Below, one piece after another: positions 46,631-58,220 of a stretch of 64,000 bases of DNA (within the stretch, counting starts at the first letter, position 1; each line of letters opens with the position of its first letter). The stretch is from Akebia trifoliata (Eukaryota > Streptophyta > Magnoliopsida > Ranunculales > Lardizabalaceae). Made by a program: the position numbers and the translations under genes. The notes beneath the pieces were generated by a model. That model saw nothing but the letters and a program-made list of their open reading frames with translations, was not told where the DNA came from and searched no databases. The stretch is from the NCBI GenBank assembly GCA_017979445.1, contig CM030714.1, forward strand, positions 6,455,049 through 6,519,048. The letters run 5' to 3'.

Positions 46631-47284
46631 TCATCCCTTTCTTGACGTGGTCATTTGGGGCACAACAGTTCCATAAAAAATTTCCTTCATTTGGTCCATT
46701 GTTCATGGAAAATCTGACATTGGACAATCTCATGGTTAGGGGATCCCATTAGTTAACTTTTGTTTTTTGTGCAAATTGAGTGGGGAATTGATTAACCATC
46801 TTTTAATTCATTGGTCTTTTACATCTCTTGATTTAAAATTTCTTGGTGTTTTCCTTCTTCACTCTTAGACCTTTGTCATTGTTGGCCTATAAAGGAATTC
46901 CTCTCTCAAAAAAGCATTCTATGGTTTTTAACTTCTTTTGCCGTGTGTTGGGGCATCTGTTGCGCAGCTGTAATAGTTCCATAACCCTCGGATCAACGAA
47001 TTCTGCCTATCTATTCTCTCTGCATTCGCCCAGTGTGTTATCTCCCCACTCGCCTTCCTTCTCTTTCTGAAGATAGCCCCCCCTGACTCATACTGGCTCA
47101 GCCTTTGTCTTATTCTCGACGAGCTTCCAACTTCAGTTCTCCTCCTTCTCGAGTCGTCATTCTTATGCCCATGCCTGTTATCACAGTCCATTTGGAGCGG
47201 AACTACAGGGTCTCAAAAGGAAAAGAGAATTCTCTTCAAGAGGTTCTCATCAACAGCTTTAAAGAATTTAGAAGAGTTATTTTA

Positions 47285-47315
<31 letters not shown>

Positions 47316-47512
47316 ATTTTTTTTTTTTTTTTTTTTTTGGGGGGGGGGGGGGGGGTGTTCTTTGTGCGATCATTGACTGTGTAGTTTCTGTTTTGTAGCT
47401 TTTGTTGTTTCTTTAGTTAGCTGATCTTCATGTAATTCGGTGCATGGCCACCTTGCCTGCTCTTGCTTTCTTCTTTTATAATAAAATCTTTTACCTATAA
47501 AAAAAAACCGCC
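46631..47512 (+). mobile_element. Decayed LINE 3' end inside the CACTA element
   Basis: The plus strand shows a degenerate RT-associated zinc-knuckle region (CKLSGELINHLLIHW, compare CVLCMENGESSDHLLIHC of the LINE at 60 kb) and a C-terminal ERNYRVSKGKENSLQEV piece. It ends with AATAAAATCTTTTACC and poly-A at about 47500-47512. About 200 bp of foreign DNA (near 46972-47185) interrupts it. It lies just upstream of the first LCAT-like exon, probably in a captured intron. Confidence 0.55.
47317..47355. repeat. T22-G17 homopolymer junction
   Basis: A run of about 22 T is followed directly by 17 G within the LINE remnant, after an (ATT)n tract. It could form a G-quadruplex or be a sequencing or assembly artefact. 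Confidence 0.6.
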
Positions 47513-47559
47513 TTTTGGTTTAGTTTTCCCAAAGCTGATTGTAGAGTTTGGTTTTCCAG

Positions 47560-50073
47560 GTTACACACAAACAATGGATAAAAACTCTGATGTTGTTGTC
47601 CCTGATGATGATCATGGGCTGTTTGCAATTGACATTTTAGATCCTTCATGGGTAAGTTTGTAACCTCTATAAAATGTGTGTGCATGTGTAGCTGGTTTGC
47701 AAGTGTTTTTATATATATACATCTGTGTGTGGGTTGGGGGTGGTTGTGCGTGTGTGTTTCTGTATGTTTCTTTGTAACTGTTTTTGTATGCGTTTCTAGA
47801 AATATGTGCTTTAGCATGGTCAACCATGCGGACTTTCTATTAACAAGCACCCCTTGGGTGGGCTATAATGCAGAAAAATACAGACCGTCATTTTCATCTC
47901 CCTATCTAAGTCCCATCTGTAAAATATAGATTAGACCTGGACATGTAAAAAAGAAGTCTTGGTGGTCATGGTTTACAGATGGCCCAAAAAGTTTGTACAA
48001 TTGATGGTCCATGTGGTTGGTGTTATTTCTGGATTATGGCATAACCAATAGCTGCCCCTCTCCCTTTACCATGGCTTGGTGCATTGTTGGGTTGTATGTA
48101 CAGGATGGAGTGAAGCCTGCAGGTCCAGCACCTACCTCTGCAGTACTTGGCTTCATGATATTTCTCTTATCTTTCTTATGGTTTAATCACGAAAGACGTT
48201 GGACCACCTTTTAGATTCACTTCTTGAATAGTTTTATAATGCTACATAAAATGCTGGTGTTTTACGAAATATTAGTACTAGGGACTAAACCAAACATGCT
48301 GTGAAAGTTGTCATCATCATCATGAGCCATGCGTTGTAGAAATACACGTGTCTTCATATCTTCTCTTACCACCTTCCACTTCATTTTCAGCTTTCTTCTT
48401 GCTCCTTTTGAGCCTTTGACTTGCACTAATTTAACTTAACAGTGTTGTATTTCAGTAAAGGCTACATTCAAATGAAGTTGTTTCGTTAAATCCTCTCTCT
48501 CTCTCTCTCTCTATCTATATATATATATATATATATAAAATAAAATACAGTGGTGGATCCCACTCAAGCTACAATTGTGGGGTATAAACTTCCCACTCCA
48601 GCTACAGTGGAGTGGGGTCCACACTATACTTTATTTTATTACTTCTCCACCCCTTCAACTTTATTGTCTCTCCTCACCCCCCCCTCCCCCCTTAATAATA
48701 CCCCTCTTAACTTTACTATCTTTCCTCTTTTACCCCTTTAACCCTAAAGAGGATGTTTATATATATATATATATCTTATTGTTGTGACTTTGAAAATCTA
48801 GTCAGTCAAGTTCATGTAGATAGTATTGATGCAGCTAATAATTTTTAAATACATACAGAAGCTAATAAGATGTTCTAGTAGCTTCTGAATTAATGCAATA
48901 CTTAGCGACAAATACAGTGATAAATTTGCTCCATATATTTAAACCATTAATATTTATGTTTTTGAAAAGTTACAAATTTCATAAACATGATCTCAACCAC
49001 AGAAATGCAGGGCTATGGGTTTATTACTGCATCATGTTATGTAGCTTGAATATTTCTAATGCTGGCTTATTCTGATCCAGATTTTCATTTATTTCATGAG
49101 TATTTGAATGTTGTTCCCTTAATTCACATGTGCTTATGTATTTAGTGGTATTATTTTGCGACTAATATAAGGTTTCTTACCTCAATGAAGCTAATTAATC
49201 AATTTAAAATTGAATGTTTGAGTAGAAAAACTATCAATTGCATCTGCTCCCTGTCAAACAGCATCATGAGAAATACTAACATGATATTAACCTTTGAAAA
49301 AATTCTCAGCCATTGGTTTCCATTTTGTCATGAATGAATTTCCCCCTACTTATCTATGAATCACAAATCCACACAACTGGAATAACTGAATAAGTGATTT
49401 TGCCTTAGCGTCAATAGATGTGATGGTATTATGTGTTTTGAAATAAAAATGTTCCTTTGACTTTATAAATTTACTATTAGCATTTCCTTACCTTGTTTCT
49501 CTGTTGTGCTCTTCACTTGATGTGACAGTTGGTAAAGTGTACACATTTGACCAATGTTTACCATTTCCATGACATGATTGAAATGCTTCTTGGATGTGGG
49601 TACGAGAAGGGAATCACATTGTTCGGATATGGTTATGACTTCCGGCAAAGTAATAGGTAGTCAATTGGTTGATGTTTGGGTTGACTTTATCAAACTTGCA
49701 TTTAATGAATACACTCGATAGTCTCAGCTTCGGGTTGCTTATCATGTTAGCAGAATTGACAAAGCAATGGATGATCTAAAAGTAAAGTTGGCAAATGCTT
49801 ATAAGGCTTCGGGAGGGAGAAAAGTGAATATAATATCACATTCAATGGGTGGATTGCTTGTGATGTGCTTCATGTCTCTCCATCATGATGTGCGTATATC
49901 TTATCTAGGTGCCGAGTTGACTCATTTATCCATATATATATTTTGTGGAATTTGAACTTGTGTTACTGAGAGGATAATGCCAGCTCCCTTATGACCTATG
50001 ATGTGAATCGTTTATTGACAGGTATTTGCAGAGTATGTAAACAAGTGGATTTCCATTGCTTGCCCATTTCAAG
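47560..50073 (+). pseudogene. Captured fragment of LCAT4-like acyltransferase/phospholipase, four exons
   Basis: Exons at 47560-47651, 49529-49656, 49754-49889 and 50022-50073 have AG acceptors and GT donors and join in one open frame. They read VVVPDDDHGLFAIDILDPSW, THLTNVYHFHDMIEMLLGCG, FGYGYDFRQSNR, ASGGRKVNIISHSMGGLLV and YVNKWISIACPFQG, matching plant lecithin-cholesterol acyltransferase-like 4 proteins. The Ser of HSMGG is the expected nucleophile of this alpha/beta-hydrolase family; the later Asp and His of the triad are absent. N-terminal and C-terminal parts are missing. No stop or shift interrupts the joined ~136 codons, so capture was recent or the piece is kept. It lies inside the CACTA element. 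Confidence 0.87.
48480..48780. repeat. (CT)n/(TA)n tracts with a dispersed repeat module in the LCAT intron
   Basis: A (CT)n-(TA)n stretch at about 48496-48537 and another (TA)n at about 48756-48774 enclose DNA related at 48655-48755 to B-block positions 11846-11955 and 37838-37935 (CAACTTTATTGTCT, AATAATACCCCT, TTAACCCTAA). It may be a small TA-targeting element. No coding content is found. Confidence 0.4.
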
Positions 50074-50587
50074 GTACTTCCTTTGACCATCAATATTTGA
50101 TTGGCATGGCCATCCATATTTCATATGATCCTCTGCTGATGAAGTGTTGTCAAATTACTGTTACAATTATCAAGTGGCCTGGCCCATGACACTACAACCA
50201 TTCTTATCTAACTTTAATTCAATGCTGAACCAGCACTACAGCTAAAGTAATTGTCACACTAGTCCAAATTGAATTCACTAGTATCCCCTGGATCTTACTA
50301 TGGTCACAATGTTTAATTTATTATTCTTTTTTCCATATTAGAATGTTTATATTGTTGTTAAAGAAGGCTATTCTAAACTCTATTATCAGTAATATGTGCT
50401 ATTAGATTAGCAATTTCCTCAAGCGCTTCGTCATAAACTGCAGAGTATCGTTCGAAGCTTTAATTTTTTATCTGTGCATTGTGCATTTCATGTTTTGCTA
50501 GATAGAGGATCATAGTAGCATCTCAATTTATTTTCATGGTTCTGAATTCGTTTTGGTGACTGTCCACCCTTGTTGTGCTCTCTAAAG

Positions 50588-50762
50588 GTTTGCAAAAGGT
50601 ACAAGCATTACCACCAACAAATGCAAATGGTAGTGTTCTCCTTTGAAACTGTAGTAGGTCTCAGTGCTGCTACACCTTACACCGCGTTAGCTTTCAAGAC
50701 CATCTCAAGGCATTTCCAATGCTTGAAAAATACTATCTCGGACCAGATCAAGCGTGGACCTC
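50588..50762 (+). pseudogene. Captured POX-domain exon of a BEL1-like homeobox gene
   Basis: After an AAAG acceptor the frame reads VCKRYKHYHQQMQMVVFSFE, AATPYTALAFKTISRHFQCL and KNTISDQIK. This is the second half of the POX (BELL) domain that BEL1-like factors use to bind KNOX partners. Position and phase fit a single internal exon of that family. The homeodomain and SKY box are absent. It lies 0.5 kb after the LCAT-like exons, in the same orientation and inside the same CACTA element, so a read-through transcript could fuse two unrelated genes. It cannot work as a transcription factor. Confidence 0.87.
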
Positions 50763-50899
50763 CACACAACACATTTACAGGTTGTGGCATATTTTATAAA
50801 CATGTGATAAGTGAAATGTGGGGTGCCAATAGCAATTCTTTTTCTTTATATAATTGCAGGTTTTATTTTGGAATGAATATTTTATTAATTTTTTTTTAC

Positions 50900-51360
50900 A
50901 ACATTAGAGGCGGTTTTTAACTGTCTCTAATGTTATTTTTTTTTTTAAACTAATTTGTTATTAGGGGCGGTTTTCAAATTGCCTCCAAAATATAAAAACC
51001 GCCCTTAAATAACAATATTTAGAGGCGGTTTTAAAACTGCCCTTAAATTATTATTATTAGAGGCGGTTTTCAAATAGCCTCTAAAATATAATAACCGCCC
51101 TTAAATCATATTCTTTAGAGGCAGTTTTTAAACTGCCATTAAATTATTATTATTAGAGGCGGTTTTAAAACAGTCTCTAAAAATATAAAAAACGCCCTTA
51201 AATCATTATTTAGAGGCGGTTTTAAAACCACCCTTAGTCGGCCACTAAAAGGAATCAGCGACGCCACTATAGTGGGCGGTTTGACTAAACCGCCCTTAAA
51301 TATATTGGAGGCGGTTTACTCGTAATTGGAGGCGGTTTAAAACCGCCTCTAAATACCTCA
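50900..51360. repeat. CACTA right subterminal repeats
   Basis: About a dozen AGGCGGTTT or AAACCGCC motifs in both orientations, spaced 20-50 bp apart, with CTTAAAT or CTCTAA between them. This is the usual design of CACTA transposase-binding regions. Confidence 0.8.
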
Positions 51361-51372
51361 TATTTTGTAGTG

Positions 51373-52556
51373 GTCATTTTTTTTTTGGGGATCACCGAAC
51401 TCTTAGCCCTTTCTTTATGAGTGATGATAATATGCTCCCCCAAGTGACATACTCAATCGACTCCCCTTACATGGGATGTGCCAGAACCAGACTTTTATGT
51501 CTCGAGATATATTACTGTACATCCCCATAAATCTGTGCAATTGTGTTTTCCGATGAAAGAAAATCTATGGTTTTAGCACACCCCACATTAGGGAGTGGAT
51601 TGAGTATGCCACACGAGATAGTTAGATTAGCATGACTCTTTCTTTATAGTTGGAAAACATATCTGCACATTCTCATAAACGTGTAGTTCTTCTATCTCGA
51701 GAGGCACACATCTATGATTCTAGCACATGCCATGCCACGCTACGAGAGTATGGAGGGGGAGTCAAAAAATCATTACTTTAGTTAGTTTTACTATAATCAA
51801 ACTAAGCCTATCAATCATCATATAATCTTTGTATACGGGTCGGAGAAGTGGTGATCCAAGCTCTGTAATGATCATATAATCTTTGTATACGGGTCGGAGA
51901 AGTGGTGATCCAAGCTCTGTAATGATTGGTTAAAGCAAAATTTGAATTTGTATGATGGAGGCATCAAACAATTCTATCATAAGGTCACAGTAAATTCGAT
52001 CCCCCGCAATAGTCATTAAGAGCTAAAGTCCAAACTCAAGCCATATATATTGGGATCTCTTTAGAGTCGAAACTAAGTGCCAAGTTTTGGGATCCCTTCA
52101 GGAGTGGCGGTTTTGGGATCCCTTTAGGAGTGGCGGTTTTAATCAAGGAAGAAGCTTCACATGTTTTGGGAAAACGGTCGAGTTCACATTCGAGGAACCC
52201 AGTCCACCACGCATACGAGAGATTAGACGAAGGAAGCCTTGCTATTGACGTCAACTGTAACGCGGCGCTCCACAGTGCTCGAGGAATCGGTTTATCCCCA
52301 CACGGTTTAGTCTCTATGCACCCATTTAAAAATACAATTGGAAAATGATGAAATAATCAAATCCCCCCCCCCCCCCCCCCCCAAATGGGATGTTGTGTAT
52401 TTTTAGTGGGTAGCGTCTGATGTAAGGTCCTGCTAGGTTGGTCATCTTGACTGGCCTAGATCTGTTTTTTTTTTTTTTATGAATATAATACTATTTATCA
52501 AAAAAAAAAAAAAATTCACCCCCCAACAAAAAAAAACTCTCCGCGCTCACTTTCAA
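51373..52556. repeat. A3 block, right part
   Basis: Continuation of A3 after the CACTA insertion, colinear with 2690-3660 of A1. It holds a 54-bp tandem duplication at about 51818-51925 (ending in AAGCTCTGTAATGA). A LINE end interrupts it at 52383. No gene is found. Confidence 0.7.
52383..52514 (+). mobile_element. LINE 3' end with poly-A
   Basis: The segment TGTAAGGTCCTGCTAGGTTGG...TGACTGGCC, a T run, ATGAATATAATACTATTTATC and 15 A matches the 3' terminus of the LINE at 60154 read on the minus strand. A run of about 20 C directly precedes it, and TTCACCCCCC follows the poly-A. Confidence 0.8.
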
Positions 52557-54444
52557 CAAAAACTACAGCAGATGAGCTGTGGGAGGCTTGTCTCTATCAA
52601 TGTTGATGGGATAGAACGCATGCATCTGTGGAGAGAATGCCTCCTTCCTCATTAATTATCTTTGTGATGAAGTCAATAATAGGGAGAGAGACCTGACATA
52701 TTTGTTTACGAAGGTTGTCGTCGTGATACTATTTTCATTATTCTCTGTTTATACTAAAAGATTTTATCCAATCACTGATTGTTGATTGTTATTGCATTAA
52801 TATTGATTTGTTATCAAATCTCACGATTCTCAATCAACAATAAATTTTTTCACTTCTTTTACATATATTCTCTCTCCTATCAGATTTTTTTGAACATGAG
52901 TCTTGGTAACTCTATTAATTCAGATTAGTATGTACTTTGCATTATGAAGATTTGGATTAATAATATGATTAATCATAAGATAAAAAATATATTCTTAATT
53001 TAAATTTTTTCTATATATGTTTTTTTAGAATAAATATTAAAATGGAATATTTGTAAAGGTATCCAAATGTTATTGATTTGTAATAAGACTTAAGTGTTTG
53101 ATATACATGTATAAAAATATCATATGTTCTTAATTTGTCAGGATGAGTTCAAATATTAAAGTTATTGATGGTGATTTTAAAGAATAAGATATAAAAATAA
53201 TAAATCTTAAAAAGATAGGAGAGTTTTCAAAATATTTGGATATGAATATTAAGAAAATTTTAATATGTATACACACAAATTTTTGAAATTTTTTTAGAGT
53301 ATTGAAGTCAAATTATACCTGAAACATTTTTGTATCGCATTTTTGCCATTTTTTGAATTTTTAAACGAACTATTAAATATATATTCCAAATTGTATTGTC
53401 GTTTTTCGAATTTTTGTCCACATCTGAAAAAACAAAAAAAAATACTAAATGTATATTCCAAATCGTCTTCAAATTAATCCCGTAACAATTTTTTGCCATT
53501 CACCGAATTGCTAACTATGCATATGACTACATAAGTGCAGTGTAGTAAGAAGTTATTTATTACTTTTCTCTCCAATATTCTAATGTAGTACCTCCATTCA
53601 AGCGAAAAAAAAGTGAAAAATATATATATTTTAATGCAATTTTAATAGGGTTATCTTAAATATAGGTCTTACACTTTTTTGCATAATAAACAGTAAAATG
53701 CCAAAATAACAGTAAAATGATTCTCACATCACTGACGTGGTTGTATGTACAAAATTAAATATGCTTTTCATTGAGATACAATTGAAAAGCATATATGGTT
53801 ATGTGAGCACCTCCACTTCAGTAATGTGAAAATCGATGTACATTTCAATGTTACTCCTGCACGACTCTAATAATTAATGGTCAGTCCAAAGTCCAAACAA
53901 CATGCTTTGCCGATAGATTAATGATAATCGGACTCCCTCATTTGTATGCACCCCTGACCTGGCAGTTCACAAAATCATATATCTTTTTATTTGTGTATCC
54001 CGAAGCAAAAGATTGATGAATCTATATGAAGGGTGCGTACTAAAAAAGGAGTCCGTATATCACGACTCTTGCCCATGTTACTTACTTAAAGCAATCATTG
54101 AGTATCTACGTCACTGGAAATTAGTGGCTGCAACTTAAGTTGCTAGGTCTTGGGAGCACAAGGCAGAAAAAACATATTTCAATTTGGGAACATACCCCCT
54201 TGACCTCAATCTTCTTTTACAGACTAATAGAAAATAATTTAAAAACTATTTTCTTTTTCAAAATTAGTCATCTTCATCATTATACTGATGGGGATGAGAT
54301 GATGGTGACAATGATAACGTTGATGATGAGGGCATTGAGCTTATTTTCCCTTAATCCATAAACGGAGACCAAAGTCAAGGAGAGATGAGGTATGTTAAAT
54401 ATTCACAAAAACATTGAGGGACAAGTGTATTAGAGTAGTAGTTA
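52557..54444. other. AT-rich intergenic stretch
   Basis: No gene or clear element is found. Short frames have no family features. 54180-54350 resembles parts of 23380-23520 and 58490-58570 (CCTTGACCT, then TTAxTCATCTTC), an old dispersed repeat. Confidence 0.4.
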
Positions 54445-54604
54445 TGTAGTAACTTATTAAAGTGTATCGAGATACACCAAATAATATTGGTGTTGTAGTT
54501 ACAATAGTTATGCGCTTATTGTCACTGGAGATCAATATATCCGGCAATTTCAAATTATCTCAAACAAGTCTCTATGTTGTTCTGTTGTTCCGAGAGTTTT
54601 ATCA
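54445..54604 (+). repeat. Left LTR
   Basis: About 160 bp. It lacks an ~80-bp piece present in the right LTR, where GTTATGTTAACCGAATCTATG occurs twice in part. Confidence 0.65.
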
Positions 54605-54617
54605 TGGTATCAGAGCC
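54605..54617 (+). promoter_or_regulatory. Primer-binding site (tRNA-iMet)
   Basis: TGGTATCAGAGCC directly follows the left LTR's terminal CA. Confidence 0.75.
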
Positions 54618-55124
54618 ATGGTCGATCTCGATTTTAAAATTTGAAGATTTCTTTGCTGGATCTTAGCCCATTATCCTTCCATTTTCATATCCTTCTGATC
54701 AAATTCTGTCTGACAAGCATTTTGACTAACAGAATATGTTTTGACCCAATCTCAACATCATCATTGTTGTTCCTACAATTGGCCCACATTTTATTGAGAG
54801 GTTTGTTCCCAACCACTTGGATGGCATTGTTTCACCTTCCATGGTAAATTTATTGAAGATCTCATCACTGCTCCCATTTCCAATCAACAAACACCTTCCA
54901 TCTTTGTGAACATGTTGCACAACGCCTTTAAAGAAGAAGAAAGACGGAAGAAACTAAACATCTTTGTTGTACCTTTCTTCTACTTCTCACATGGTGACCA
55001 TTATTGTTGTAAGTGTCATCGTAATCTTTTCCTCATAGCCATCTACACCAAATCAAGTTGAGATTGAAGGCCTCCCAAGTCCCAAAGTCCTTAGCCATTT
55101 CGTTTGATATTGAGTTATCTTGTT

Positions 55125-55746
55125 TAGGGGTGTACACTGGATCGGGTAAATCTGAGAACTAAACCAATCTGAAGACTTTTGGATTGGATTGGTTCGGATT
55201 GAGCATGATTTGGTCGGGTGCGGATTGTTAAAGAAAAACCAATTGATTTGGTTCGGTTCAGGATTAGGGGTATAATAGAATTGAACCAATTTATATATAT
55301 ATATATATATATAATATAATATAATCTTAAAAGACAAAAGGTAAAAACATTCAAACAATACTCGATCGTCCTTTACAAGATAAATGTTAAAATTTGCTTT
55401 CTTGCTTTAATTTTTAATTTTCACATGATTTTTATTTTTAATATATTATGTGTGATGTTTTGTTTATGTTAAAATTATAAGTATGTTGATATTTTGTTTA
55501 TGCGTATTGTGTTATGCGTGATGTTTTGTTTAATATTTATTTTACTTAATTTTAAGTTTTAACTATTTTAATTTTATTATTAAAAATAATAAGTATGAGA
55601 ACTGATATGAACCAATCCGAATCAAGGTTGATTTGATTGGTTTTATTTTATAGGGTAATTGAATTGATTTGATTTTAAATTTGTAGAATTGATCATATTT
55701 GGTTCGGTTTCGATTTTGTCATAAATCTGAACTATGCGCACCCCTA
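55125..55746. mobile_element. hAT-like MITE nested in the LTR element
   Basis: A 622-bp element with ends TAGGGGTGTACAC and the inverted GCGCACCCCTA. The 8-bp flanks ATCTTGTT and ATCATGTT match at seven of eight positions, fitting hAT insertion. The interior is AT-rich with GGTTCGGTT-type motifs and (TA)n; frames in it are spurious. Confidence 0.8.
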
Positions 55747-56424
55747 ATCATGTTATTAAGCCAAAATCCAATGTCTCCAAAAAAGCCCCATTGAACATGG
55801 TCAGCCCATTGGTTTATTCTCCCCAAACTCGAGTCCTTCTCAAGTTCACAAGTCCAAAATTTTCCAATCTACGTGCACAAAGCTTACTCCAATGAGCAGT
55901 GACCCCAATGTTTAATTTGTCTCTGTATTTATTTGTGTAAGAAGAAAAAAAAAAGTTGAATGATTTTCCACCACTGTTGCTTATGGGTACCATCAATAAG
56001 TCCCAAAGCCCATCATCTCAAGATGAGCCCACGAAAGCCCAGTTGAGGCAATTGCCAATGATCGATCCCACGAAGGAGCTGGCATTGAGCTTGTTTATCG
56101 GTCTGTTGTCGACCATTTTTCTTGTTTTATTACTCTTGAATTAAAATCTGTCCAGTTTCAGTCTAGCCTAAACTGACTATTGGCCCATTCGAGTTGAGTG
56201 TATCGCTCCTTATCTTCTACACAAGGTCTATCATCTATCTCAAGCGACCATCAAGTTGAATTCTTCATCTCCATCCAGGGCATGAAATTGGCAATTAGAT
56301 TCAACAAATTTATGATGATATCAAACGAGTATGCCCCATGTTTTCGACTACCAATCCACAATTACATCATGACACAAGAATATTAATTTTACATAATCAA
56401 TCGCACGTTTCTGAATCAAACTTA

Positions 56425-56667
56425 TGTATTAACTTATTAAAGTGTGTCGATATTCACCAAATCATATCGGTGTTGTAGTTACGATAGTTTTGGGGTTATG
56501 TTAACCGAATCTATGTAACCATTGTGATAGTTGTGCAGTTATGTTAACCGAATCTATGTAACTATTATCTATTTAATAGAATCGTCACCGGAGATCAATC
56601 TATCCGGGAATTTCAAATTATCTCAAACAAGTCTCTAAATTGTTCGGCTGTTTTGAGAGTTTTATCA
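56425..56667 (+). repeat. Right LTR
   Basis: 243 bp, longer than the left copy. It holds a direct internal repeat of about 25 bp (units near 56494 and 56537) that was lost from, or never present in, the left LTR. Confidence 0.65.
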
Positions 56668-57600
56668 AAGTGAACAATTTCAACAGTAGAAGGGCTACAT
56701 ATCATGTAAAGATCAGGATTCTACCCAAATTTTGCAGCGACTTGGCTGCTTCAAAGGCACACCCAAAAAAGTATGAGAAAGATAAAAATCTAAAAAAATT
56801 ATTTTTAACCATTGAATTTTAATTTTAAATTTCAAAGTTTTCTGACCGTCAAATTTTCAAAACCTCGATCAAACCTACAATTTTTTTTCCCCATTTTTTC
56901 TGAATTTGATCTACCCTCTTACAAATCAATAGAGAAGCAATTTTTACAATATTTTCTATACTGTCAATTGCTTGATAGAGAAGTGCATCTGTCTTGGAAG
57001 TACTTAGTGATGTTGACGTCTAATTCTTTTTCTGTTTTAGATAGTCAAGTCATTGTTCCTCCTGAGTGATAGAGGACTTGACTTGTATTTTTCCTCAGCT
57101 TTGGCCTTTTTTTATTAGGGTGGGGCGCTTTATAACCCCTGCTTACCGATAAAAAAAAATAGTATGGACACAGCTTCAAAGTCTAAGCATGTACAGATAA
57201 ACAAATGGCCAATTAGAATGTAAGCACAACTAGTAGAGCAAGTAAAGACACACCAACAAATGTTGCATCCGAACAGGTAAATACATTGGAACAATTCCAA
57301 TTAATGGAAAAATATGTTTGTCCTCTTTTCTACTATGGCTATAGTTGTTAATTTCAAGGAAGGGAGAGACCAACCCATGCAACCATGAATATTCCACGTA
57401 AGAGAAAAAAAAATTAGAAACATATTAACAAATGAAATGCTCTATTAACTAATTCAAAAGATCATCTATTGCAGAGAAACCCAATTATCTCTCTCTATCT
57501 CTAAATTATTTAGCAATTTAAAGAGAAGACAGTCTATATAATTCTCAAATGGTTACTAAATTAACACAATTATCAAAACAGAACACATCATAAAAATGTA
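56668..57600. other. Intergenic DNA with a possible retroelement tail
   Basis: No gene is supported. GCTTACCGATAAAAAAAA at about 57143-57160, after a T-rich stretch, resembles the 3' tail of a LINE-type element on the plus strand, but no ORF2 remnant can be read upstream. Confidence 0.3.
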
Positions 57601-57650
57601 AACTTTCATGTAGAAATCACAAAATTTGTAAGATTTGAAACCAAATTACC

Positions 57651-57820
57651 TTATGTAATGTAATATTCCCAAGCCGATCTGAAGAGGCAGTCTTGAACAA
57701 TGCAACACAATCTCCAACCCGATGAAGGAAAACCCCATCACAAATCCTCTGCAAATTCTCAAAAATTGGCTCAAACACCAAAACTGTAAACCTCATTGCA
57801 GCAACAGCTACATTCGCCAT
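57651..57820 (-). pseudogene. Exon-like fragment of an unidentified gene
   Basis: From ATG at 57820 the frame reads MANVAVAAMRFTVLVFEP, then ENLQRICDGVFLHRVGDC and SSDRLGNITLHK, where a CATAAG|GTAATT donor follows at 57650. Codon choice and amino-acid texture look like a real first coding exon, unlike surrounding frames. I could not identify the family and no further exon is evident downstream on the minus strand, so this is probably a captured or relic piece. Confidence 0.4.
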
Positions 57821-57894
57821 TCCTTACTTAAGAATTTGAACTCCCTGACTTCCCACAAGAAACGGGGGAAAAAAAAAAAAACTCATACTAGGTT

Positions 57895-58085
57895 AAGAAT
57901 CCAGATCGTGTGCACCCAGGGTACAAGAATTGAACCCTCCTCCCACACCTCAATACATGCCACGTTAGCCACATTTTTGAGGAATTAAAGCCTAAAATAT
58001 CACCTTTTCAAAATTTCCTTTAAATGTGGCTAACGTGGCATGGATTGACGTGTGGGAGGAGGGTTTCATAGGATCCGGACTCGTA
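57895..58085. repeat. Foldback repeat 1
   Basis: CCTCCTCCCACAC...ATGCCACGTTAGCCACAT is mirrored by ATGTGGCTAACGTGGCAT...GTGTGGGAGGAGG, with about a 30-bp loop. A small hairpin MITE is likely; no target duplication is evident. Confidence 0.6.
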
Positions 58086-58220
58086 GGTTAATGTGTTGGG
58101 ATCAGTTGATTCTTAAAAATGACTAATGCAAATAAAACATGATCTCAAGTTCCCAACCCTTTAAATACAAAATTCAACTTATAGAGATTTATCCTCGGGA
58201 TAAGTATCTCCAAAAAAACA

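Larger units (their letters stand above)
44183..51372. mobile_element. Non-autonomous CACTA element carrying gene fragments (Pack-CACTA type)
   Basis: The ends are CACTACAAAAAT on the left and the inverted ATTTTGTAGTG on the right. The 3-bp target duplication GTC is exact at 44180-44182 and 51373-51375, the CACTA signature. The right subterminal region (50900-51370) is filled with direct and inverted AGGCGGTTT/AAACCGCC motifs, typical of transposase binding sites; fewer lie at the left end. No transposase is seen. The cargo is four LCAT4-like exons, one BEL1-like POX exon and a decayed LINE, all on the plus strand. It splits block A3, which resumes at 51376. Confidence 0.9.
54445..56667 (+). 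mobile_element. Small LTR retrotransposon, TRIM-like or degraded Copia
   Basis: Direct terminal repeats at 54445-54604 and 56425-56667 share TTATTAAAGTGT, GGTGTTGTAGTTAC, GGAGATCAAT and TCTCAAACAAGTCTC and end TTTTATCA. TGGTATCAGAGCC at 54605-54617 is the initiator-methionine tRNA primer-binding site common in plant LTR elements. The interior is about 1.8 kb, includes a nested hAT-like MITE, and lacks gag or pol motifs. Five-base flanks do not match, so ends are approximate or rearranged. Confidence 0.7.

Noticed and set aside
49767..49955. Independent small lipase-like gene
   Set aside because: The frame is one exon of the LCAT4-like fragment; it runs into an intron after the GT at 49890.
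55053..55358. Pro/Asn-rich minus-strand frames
   Set aside because: They lie inside the hAT-like MITE; the texture comes from GGTTCGGTT-type repeats.
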